Positions 55,401-64,000 of a DNA stretch of 64,000 bases are shown in pieces (within the stretch, counting starts at the first letter, position 1; each line of letters starts with the position of its first letter). The DNA is from Andrena cerasifolii. Lineage: Eukaryota; Arthropoda; Insecta; Hymenoptera; Andrenidae. The stretch is taken from NCBI RefSeq assembly GCF_050908995.1, contig NC_135123.1, positions 5,580,001-5,644,000 of the forward strand, in the 5' to 3' direction. A program made the translations under genes and the position numbers. Below the pieces are notes generated by a model. That model was not told the DNA's origin and made no database searches. It was given only the letters and a program-made list of their open reading frames with translations.

Positions 55401-56090
55401 CAGGATGCGTGAGACGCGACGATGGGAGACGAACCGACACCAGCGCCGAGCGAGTAACGCCACGGTCAACCAGCGTCTGCACCACGGTGTAATAGACAGG
55501 TGTTCCGACTCCTGTTCAGAATGTGTGATTTTTTCGTCCTACTTCTTCTGACGGCCGCTAGGTTGGCGCTCAAGGAGAAAAGGCTGACTTTTTTCGTCAG
55601 CCAGCTGCAGCGGTTTTCGGTTTTCCGTATCGGGAATTGCATCATTAACAAAAAATTACAAGTTTTTTTAAAAAATTGTCAAGTTTTTATACCTACTACT
55701 GTTTGCGAGAAGTTAGAAACTCTAATTAGAGAATAATTAAACAAAAAAAAAGTAAAACAGTCGCATTGGGATACGAACACCCGACCTTCTGTTTGCGACT
55801 CATGTCCGGAGTTCGGCAATGGGAATTGTTGATGAAAAGAGCCGAACAGGCAACGCACACGGACAGGAATAGAATACGCTATTTGAATTGGGTGCGATGG
55901 GTGCAAAGTAGGGGTCGACGGTAGGTCATGGGTGGGGTAAGTACTTGTCCCACGTGGTCCCATGGTTCCACCCAATTCCACCACACGATTCACGCGATTC
56001 TGGCGCCACTGTACGGCTGTGTGCGTGTTACATAAATATCGGGACTTGTTATTAAAAATACAGTTGAATTAGTAATATCGTCGTAACAAA
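55401..56090. other. Intergenic; tRNA-like SINE fragment possible
   Basis: The minus strand at about 55770-55830 reads GGGTGTTCGTATCCC, similar to a tRNA B box, but no A box or cloverleaf can be completed. The remainder shows no gene up to the NDUFV3 start. Confidence 0.35.
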
Positions 56091-57133
56091 ATGTTACGTA
56101 TAATATCAAATGAAATTTTGACACAAGTACGTATAAAAATTATTCAAGATCTATCTGTCACCAAAGAAATATCTTGGTTACGTTAGTGCATCCTCAATAA
56201 CTTGCTACTCAAAATATTTCGATAAAGATGAAACAAATGATTTTAGAAAGGAAGCTTAGCAATGACACAGTCTCTGTGTACAAAAGCAAAGTCAACAAAA
56301 ACACGCAAACAATCCGCCCATCAGTCTACGAACACAGATGTCAAAGGACTCACTGACAAATGCGTTAAAGTTCCAAGCGGGCGTAAGTCGTGAAAATGTT
56401 CAGCGTTTTATAATTGTGTATTTGTTTTGTTTCATGATCTATCTGCAATGTATTAAGGGTTTATTTACACACATCAGTGATGTGTCTATTCAGTTTTGAA
56501 CATGTTCTGTTTAATACAGTGTTTTGTAATGCAGTGAATTAGCAATTCATTGGATAATATTCTTGACATTTCTCTGATGCGTCATTGATGCTCCATTTGG
56601 ACTATTTATAAGTTTTATTACAGATAAATCACTGATGAACAACTCAAAGAATTAGTGTGTTAATACCCAATTATCCAGTTGTGATTTGAACAATAGATTA
56701 TACAAAGTGAAGTGTTTTCTGCCAGTTAACAAGAGCTTGGAAATAGAACTATATGATTAGAATTAAAAAAATATTAATTTTGTATTTTTGAAAACTTCTT
56801 TAGCACCTTTTTCTGTAACAGATGTGTTAGTATTGTCAAAATAAATAAGATTACTCCTACGTAAACGTATAAGTGTAGTTAATTGAAAATAACATATTAC
56901 AATCTTATATTAGACAATTAGACTCTTTATCGTTTTAGACACAATTGACAATAGTGTACAATTTTTTTAAATTTTATTTTTCAGCTGTAGGAGGTCCTGG
57001 TGCCGCCAAAGATAAAGAATATAAAAATCCAGAATATTTCTGCTATCACACAGATTCTTTCGGAGAAGCAGAAGTGGAGTTAGAAAAATATAGATTACCA
57101 GCTCCTTCTAATAAAGTTCCTTTCAATCGATAA
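56091..57133 (+). CDS. NDUFV3: NDUFV3 (complex I 9-10 kDa flavoprotein subunit)
   Basis: Accessory subunit on the NADH-oxidising N module of complex I in the mitochondrial matrix. Exons are 56091-56126, 56247-56382 and 56985-57133, 106 residues, phases 0 and 1 consistent. The N-terminus (MLRIISNEILTQKGSLAM) looks like a presequence. The middle is a Lys/Ser/Thr-rich linker, and the conserved C-terminal domain reads EYKNPEYFCYHTDSFGEAE then VELEKYRLPAPSNK, the signature of this family. Such small isoforms are usual in insects. A polyadenylation-like AATAAA follows near 57178. Confidence 0.92.
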
Positions 57134-58473
57134 ATACTTCTTATCTTCATTCGTTTGTGAAGAATTATGTAATAGGCAATAAAATATAGTTGATATAATA
57201 AATTATATTAAAAAAATAAAGAATGTACAAATTTTTAACTCTCTAAGAATAACGAGAAATGCAACGGAGTACTAATAAATTAACTAATCAAAATAGTATT
57301 CTCTGTGAAAACTGTTTAATACTTGTTCATGCATATTATTTTAACATAATACATTCGCAATATAAAATAGAATATAAAAACTAAATTTATGTATCTAATT
57401 GGAGGTGTAGGTGGCATTTTGTTAATAAATAATGATATTACAACTTTTGTTATCAATATTTATTAATTTTTATGTTCACTTTTTAAAAAAAATTTCTTAC
57501 AATTCAAAATCGGTTCATTACAAAATCGTATGTTTATCACTTTCACTTATAACTTTAAGGCGAATTTAGACGCGGATGATTCATCCGCAGTGAATGTAAA
57601 TTAATCAAAAGTAAGACTGTCTCTACAATGTTCACTGGTCATTTCGGATGTTCACTTTTTTTTGGTATTGTTTATTTATTTATTCCTTGTACAATTAATA
57701 TAAAAGAAACGGCGCTTCAAGACAGTGTCTTATATTGCCCAACGAACATTATATCACTACAGACTTCATTTTCCCTCCTCTTCTAGGGCACAAAGCTCTG
57801 CCCATTCCCTCTTTCTCACTCATCCCCTCCTCGTCTACCATCTTCTCTTACAATGTCTTAACCCAGTGGCGGATTTAAGAAAAACAGCCCAGGTGACAAA
57901 CGTTCTGAGATGCCCATTTTTTCGGGAAAATGAAGGTAGTTTACTAAAAACGGGCCAAGTGTAGTAGTACGAAACAAAAATGTAGTGTTTGGATACCTAT
58001 ACCTAATCATACTTTTTTTCGAGATGGGGCCCCTGGGAGGCACATCGCCGGTTTCCTGAATTTTACGCTTTTTAACATTTTATGCCCAACCAAATTAGCT
58101 TCTCAATTTTGCTAATCGTTTATGTTCACTTTTAAGGTTAAGGTTTATACTGCCTTTGGCATAGTTACAAAAATATATACCCTATAGTGTAGCGTAGCGG
58201 AAATAAGAAAATGCCAATATATGTCTATGCTCCAAACGAGCGTCGAGCGTCAACATGAAAGTGCGCCTTACTACTCCGCGTTTGCGCGCGTTTTCTGCTT
58301 CTCTGCTTGGAATACAAACCGCGTGTTTATTCTCGCGTAAGATTTCTGATGAACATTCTTATCACACGCAACGTCCGTGGTATAGCGTACGAGCGGATAC
58401 GTGCAGATAAATGTTCGTTGTTCTACGAAGAGGTTAAAGACAAACCGTTCTGTTAGACAGTATATCTGTAAAA
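57134..58473. other. Intergenic, with a hAT-like end and a CpG promoter region
   Basis: CAGTGGCGGATTTAAG at 57863 is a typical hAT-like terminus of a degraded element. From about 58200 to 58470 the sequence becomes CpG-rich and probably holds the promoter and leader of the exon at 58474. Confidence 0.4.
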
Positions 58474-58619
58474 ATGTCGGCTTTACAAAAACACGTCCTG
58501 TCGTTGTTCCAACGAAATGTGCTACGAAATCTCATCAGTTCCGCGCATATTAAAAATAATACTCAGAGGCAATTTCACGAAGTGTCCAGGGCCAATACGC
58601 TCTTTTTGGAATACTTTAG
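58474..58619 (+). CDS. First exon of a mitochondrial-type protein; remaining exons not found
   Basis: ATG at 58474 opens MSALQKHVLSLFQRNVLRNL, an amphipathic, Arg-containing, acid-free stretch typical of a mitochondrial presequence. It continues QRQFHEVSRANTLFLEYF to a strong donor (TTTAG/GTAAGTG, phase 2). The ANTLFLEYFR ending resembles the region before the catalytic core of alanyl-tRNA synthetases (FLEYF), so mitochondrial AlaRS is one idea, but it is weak. No second exon was recognised up to 64000, so the gene may continue beyond the window or be a fragment. Confidence 0.45.
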
Positions 58620-59512
58620 GTAAGTGAAATTAATGAAAAAGCGCGGGTTGAGTATAGTTGCGAAAATGTCGAGAAACGTAAATAAATAATAAACACCGCT
58701 TAAATAGTTTAAGAAAGTATAATAAATGAATGCTACTTAAGTCCCATAAGTGTAGTACACTGTTGACATCTAAATAAATTTATGCCGAATAATGTATCAC
58801 CTCTTTCGCTGATACTGGGCAAATTCCATCTTAAAAACCTTTTATTATTTTGTTGACTGCACTTCTGTAACAAAATGCCCTGTCACAAAAGAGTAGAAAC
58901 TTGGTTGTGAGATCCTGAACCACTCTAAAGACAGAATGAATGTAAAAGGATTAATAATATGTTCTTTCTTTTGTATACATGTACACAAAATCAGAAATCT
59001 ATTCTTATATCGTATTGACAATGATTTGACAATATTCCAGTTGAAAACTATAATGGGTATCAAATGAATGTGTGTCTCTAGGATGAATCAAATAGACAGG
59101 ATCAACGGTCATGTAAATCTGTAGACAATGCGAATGAAATTAATATAATTTTGGAGAACCATGAATCGGATTATGTACAAGTGTGAAACTTATGTCTGTT
59201 TTGTTGTTAACAAGTGTAGAGAATAAATGACGTATGAAACAATATTCAGTGATAAGAATATGAATTTTAACTTCCTAGTTGATTAAAGGGGCAATCTGGT
59301 AATCTGGCCAAAAATTGGGCAATCTTTATGAATTTTTTATGCGACGAATAGGGTAAATGGCCCGTGCTTAAACAAGGCCCAATAAATAAAAATTGAGAAG
59401 AAATTTTGTTAATAATAACAGTTTTACTAATTTGCAACGTTTAAATTGATCGAAATGTAACTGCAAAGTGTATTAGCATTATATAGACACAATTATAAGC
59501 TTACATAACTGA

Positions 59513-60535
59513 GTAGGGTAACTGTGCCAGTAGTCGGCCATTTAAGGGATAGCGGAAATTCATGTTACGCGTTGTTATTATTAATATACTATTTTTTAAA
59601 TGCGTTATTGGCAGTTAAATTCTTTAAAGTATCTATTTTTCAAATGTGTGGATCATTTTTTTAATAGTATAACAATTTTTATTTAAAATATCTAAAATAC
59701 CCAGAAACGTCCTTTTTACCAATAGTCAGCCAGTAAAATCGTAACTTCAGCCTCTCATATGCCAGTAGTCAGCCAGGTTCTTCTATCAGGTTATGTATGC
59801 ATCTGCCACCCTATAGTATAGTTATTGTTAATCGGCAGAATGTTAAGTGCTTCAAAATTCATGATGTGTGTACTCAAAATTTAACAATTTCTTTTTTCTG
59901 AAAATTCTAATTATTTAAATTATAACGGCCGGCTACTAGACCAATCGTCTAGTCGTCAGCCATTTTGTGTTCGTTTTGTGTTTTAGACGACCGACCAGTG
60001 GTTTTACATTAATTTTGGCGGAAAACAATAAAAACGGATGATTCCGGAAAGTGAGCTTTGTTTGGTAAATACGGTTCAAATTGGCGATTTCTTAACAATA
60101 TCCTGTAGCCAGCCGGGGCGGCTGACTATTGGTTTTCTTTGCATTTTGAATGCCAATAGTCTGCCACTTCAAAAGTACTTACTAACCTAAGTTTAAATGG
60201 AATTATAATTTCACGAAGTTCATTGGAATGTTATTAATCACGTATTCAAAATTTGAACGTAAAAATCTTTGTATTAGTGTTGGTATAAACTATTTCCAAG
60301 TGTCGCCTATAGTACTAAATTAATTCAAATTGACAGTAAAGCTTTCTGCAGTTCATATTTTTACCGCCAAAGGCATGAAACTTCCCGCATTCGAAGGAGA
60401 GAGTACACTGATCATTGTTTCGTTTAAATATATAAGATTTTATTCCTAATTTCTTATTTCTAAGCAATTTATTTCCGAAAAGGCTGACTATTGGGTAGGG
60501 GCCGAAATAAGGCACATTTGCACAGTAAACCTTCA
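59513..60535. mobile_element. About 1 kb element with repeated CCAATAGTCAGCC motif
   Basis: The left GTAACTGTGCCAGTAGTCGG is loosely mirrored by the right end CAAATGTGCC-type sequence. CAGTAGTCAGCC-like words occur near 59530, 59722, 59762, 60115 (inverted), 60163 and 60483 (inverted). No open frame suggests a protein. Probably a foldback or subterminal-repeat transposon. Confidence 0.5.
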
Positions 60536-60694
60536 ACAGTTTCAATCGGGCTTTTTACCTAATGGGCTCAAGCAGAGTTGGGGAAAATGTAATCTAATTA
60601 CAAATTACGATTAAACTGTAATTGTGTAATTAATTAATTTTTTTGCAATTGTTAATTTAGGTAGTTTTAATCGCCCGATAGTTTTATTACGGTA

Positions 60695-60902
60695 GATTTC
60701 CTTATATGCGACTGGACGCATCGTCAAGAATTTCAAAGTCGATTTTCTCGAAAACAAAGCGCAATATCAAAAAATTTTATACCTTTTTCTCGACTTATTT
60801 ACTTGTTATAAGTCGAAAAGAAAGAGTAACTTTTTTTCATATCGCGTTTCATTTTCGAGAAACTCGACTTTGAAATTCTTGACGTTGCCTTCAGGGAAAT
60901 CT
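60695..60902. mobile_element. Palindromic MITE
   Basis: GTCAAGAATTTCAAAGTCGA near 60722 is mirrored by TCGACTTTGAAATTCTTGAC ending near 60883. The outer ATTTCC / GGAAAT pair extends the arms. Confidence 0.75.
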
Positions 60903-61654
60903 AGCTTAATGAAAAGCACGGGCGATTTGGGCATAAGTGGAATTCGCCGTAATGGGCCCGTTGTTAATAAATGATGAACAGTTTCATGTTTTAATTAATT
61001 TAAAACTTTTCCTTGAACAAATGTAGATTCTTGTTACTTCATCTGAAAGTAGACATTGTACGCTTTCGAATAATTATATTTAGTTATAATTTTATTCTGT
61101 TTAAATATAAAAGAAATTGCAATTATCTCAACTGCTTCCTTGACTGTTCCACCACTGCCTTGAAGAAGAGACACCTAAGAGGCAGGTCTGATATCTGCTC
61201 ATAGCCTTATCTAAAATAGAATTCTAAAGCGAGTCTTAGTCTGCATGAGTGTTGCTATCACAGGGAGCATAATTAGTCGCTTATCTCAGAATTCAATAAA
61301 CTGGCGGAAGTTCAGAGTTTGATTATGAGAAATGAACATGTTTTTGCAATTTTAAGGTGCAAAAAAGCATAAAATTTTTATTAAAAAAAATTGATTCCGC
61401 TCTCTGCAGTAGCCAATGGTTTGTGGAATAACCTAAAAAGTTGCAGACTGGTCGGATGAGGTACATGTCCAGGTACAGCAGAAACATGTTGGAGAATTTT
61501 TCAGTTACATAAGTCGATTTATACAAAAACGATTTGGCAAGTACATGATAAACCGTGTGTACTTTATCATTAAAAAAAAAATATTGGATTGAATAATTTT
61601 GTAAACTATTGAAAATTAACAGTCCTTACAATGGCCCAATACTTGGACAGCTTA

Positions 61655-62000
61655 ACTAGTACAGTGCCTCACAGCCATAATCGTACACTCTTTAAAATCG
61701 CATAACTTTTTTAAAATTAATCCAAACGACTTGAGTGTTTTTTAGAAGCTAGAAGGATTAGTTTACTAAGTGACTTGATTCGTCGTTTTGAAAAGAAATG
61801 TACTTGATCGGAATAGCAAAAAAAAATAGTAAAGGTCGTTTTTTCAACTTTTTTTTGTGAGCCTGTAATGAAAATTCAAAAAACCCGTTTGTAGATTGAA
61901 GTAAGTTGTATGCATGTCTAAAATTTCATGAAAATCGGTTAACCTTGCTCTGAGCTATAAACGCTTAAAGATCACAGAATAAGGTCGAGAATCGGTGATT
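61655..62000. mobile_element. Tc1/mariner-like end fragment
   Basis: TACAGTGCCTCACAGCCATA at 61660, followed by ATCGTACACTCT, resembles Tc1-type terminal sequence. The following text (AAAATTTCATGAAAATCGGT) is common in decayed insect elements. No transposase frame or second end is seen. Confidence 0.4.
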
Positions 62001-64000
62001 TTGGGAATTTCCACAACTGAGTATCTGCGAATATGTTTAGGCACACACGTTTTTAATTATACGCATATCGTTGCAAGAAGTCATTACTATGTATATATTT
62101 CATGGACAAGGAACTAGGTATATTTCAAAGTTTGCACTTCTCTCTTTTGTCTATGCTCGTTAGTGTGTAAAACCGATGATGTAATAATATTATCATATGG
62201 ATGCCTTATTCAAGAAATATTTACTACGATCGCTGCATTTCAAGCAAACTGTTTTGAATAGATATTACGCATCACGGTATAGATCCGTTAGTGTCGGTAA
62301 AACAAGTTCCGATTAAAATATTTTCATTGGGATTAACTGGGAAACAAATCTATCTTCGTTACCTTAGACTTTAGATGAAATAAAATACGTGACAGGTACT
62401 CGAAATATACATACGGCAAACAAACATGGAACTTGCGGTTCGTGCAACATTATTTGCTCATATCTTTGTGTTAATAATCCGGTCGACGAAATTCTCTTTG
62501 GTCTCGCTTGGGTCGCATTGTATTGTCGTCTGCGTTCCGCGGTGCGTTATCGCTTTTAGAATCACTGTAATGGATTTACTTATTTCCGAGCCCAACTCTT
62601 CTTCGTCATGCTATGAGTTTAAGCAGGATCTTAGGTAGGAAACTAGAGAGACGGTTGGGTTAACGTTACAGCCCGTACGGGTTTCATTAGTTTCTTAACA
62701 GAGTCAATTAATGTACATATTTAAACACGCGACGTACTTGCGAAATATCACTTGGCTCTGCTTCGAATACGGTACCTTCTTCGGCCGACGACATGCTGTA
62801 AATTGACTAGTGTTATTGTGTGAGAAGAAATGACTCATTTAAGGCTATGGTTACAGTGGGCGCGTTTCTGCCCGAACTGAGCATCGCGCGAACATTTGTT
62901 TTTCAGAAATACGTGGCAGTACTAGGTATTTTTACTCGTATATGCCGATAACCGAAATAGATTCATCGATGTACTTTTCCATTATCCGGACCCTACTGCC
63001 ATTCCTAAATTAATGGGTGGAGAGTTGCAAAAATTTAAAAGTAAATGGAAAAAAATTATTTATTCATTCTTCGATTGGTTTAGGTTTAGATCAGCGATAT
63101 TTGTTGAACAAACCAAGCAATTTCTCTATATTTTAAGCGGTATAGAAACATAGGTATATTTGCAAAGTGTGCAATTTTCCTGACTGCATTTCGCCAGAAG
63201 GACTTGCCATTACATTCTTAGCTATGTTCACACATTATTTTCCTTTTAATATATGTTTGTATTTTAAAAATACGAAGTATTTTATTTTGTACTTTAAGAA
63301 GTGTGAAGTAAGTATTGCTGAAATACATTAAAGAATTAAATAAGAAATTAAATAAGAATGAAATAATAAAATAATACAATTATTTATTATTCAAATTATT
63401 TGTTTGACAGCTGCATCAGATCTGTGTATAGTGTGAGGTTAGACATTGTACATGTGTATGTAATGTGGCGTGTAGATATTGTAGATGTAATTGTTGTGCA
63501 CCAGTGGCGCACTCAGGATTTAATCTTGGGGGGAGCCGAGTTAAGCGGATAAAAATATTTTTAATCCAAATTCAATAAAATTCATGAGGTGATTATAAAA
63601 ATTTATTTAACCCTACCAGCGATTGGCGTATACCAAAATGACTCGTTTTTTAAAAGAAAAAGTCATTTAAGAAAAGACATGCACTTTTTTATATTTTTCT
63701 GCTTTATTTAACTCGCATTCTTTTCCTTTTTTTATGCAAACGACAAAATCTTTATTTTCACTGTCAGTATCTGATGACTCATTTCTGCTTCCGTTGTCCG
63801 ATTGTGGATATTCTTTTTCACAGTTTAATCGCTAACATGAAAAAGTACAGGAAGAATGCAATAATTGAGCAAACATAGTATACAAGTATTGTTTAGCATT
63901 TTTTGTACAAGGTATATGTACTGAAATGTATTTAGTTTTCTAAAGAATTATTTGAAGTATGCGGAAATATTATGAGAACCATTTGAAATAAAAAATTTAC
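62001..64000. other. AT-rich DNA without a supportable gene
   Basis: A 70-codon hydrophobic open frame at 62426-62638 lacks family resemblance. CAGTGGCGCACTCAGGATTT at 63502 is a hAT-like terminus followed by a G-run, marking another element end. Confidence 0.4.

Noticed and set aside
55770..55835. tRNA gene on the minus strand
   Set aside because: A B-box-like word is present but no A box, stems or full cloverleaf; at best a SINE fragment.
62426..62638. 70-residue hydrophobic open frame
   Set aside because: No family resemblance or splice partner beyond a weak donor; treated as chance.

Overview
The window is animal nuclear DNA. Genes are split by GT-AG introns, intergenic space is AT-rich, and it is packed with short non-autonomous DNA transposons. 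The gene content points to an insect, most likely a hymenopteran: tandem 7tm_6 odorant receptors with about nine short exons, a KDEL-ended serpin and a Grp7-allergen-like gene. That lineage call is inference. All gene models were built by hand from splice signals, reading frame and family resemblance; no search was run.

Layout. (1) 1-17.5 kb holds two tandem odorant receptor genes on the + strand (2730-9247 and 15096-17150). Their exons match base for base in length. The first gene is three times longer because nested transposons fill its introns. The first lacks an ATG where the second has one, and the second has lost its last exon. A 1.7 kb palindrome (10301-12018) and other foldbacks lie between them. 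(2) 17.9-20.6 kb is a nest of miniature transposons and hairpins. (3) 23.2-27.5 kb holds a minus-strand Grp7-allergen/JHBP-like gene with an unusual Lys/Asn/Thr-rich insert; one intron is filled by a 28-bp minisatellite. (4) 27.5-35.9 kb has no gene I can support, only repeats and a CpG-rich stretch. (5) 35.9-41.2 kb holds one minus-strand gene for a secreted protein with long Asp runs, with a TATA box and 5' non-coding exon. (6) 41.2-47.9 kb has no confident gene but several DNA transposons (pogo-like, foldback, hAT-like). (7) 47.9-57.2 kb is gene-dense: a secretory-pathway serpin with an R-L-R-R reactive site and C-terminal KDEL, a stranded SAP-domain exon, BRK1 (WAVE complex), NDUFA11 and NDUFV3 (both complex I). 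(8) 58.5 kb has a first exon with a mitochondrial-type presequence; the remainder to 64 kb is repeats.

Links between genes are few. The receptors are a local duplication. BRK1 and NDUFA11 are tail to tail. NDUFA11 and NDUFV3 serve the same complex but have opposite orientation and separate promoters. Most of the novelty is in the transposons: repeated nesting, large inverted repeats, and elements tolerated only in introns. The two gene findings I rate highest are the poly-Asp secreted protein and the predicted furin-type KDEL serpin.
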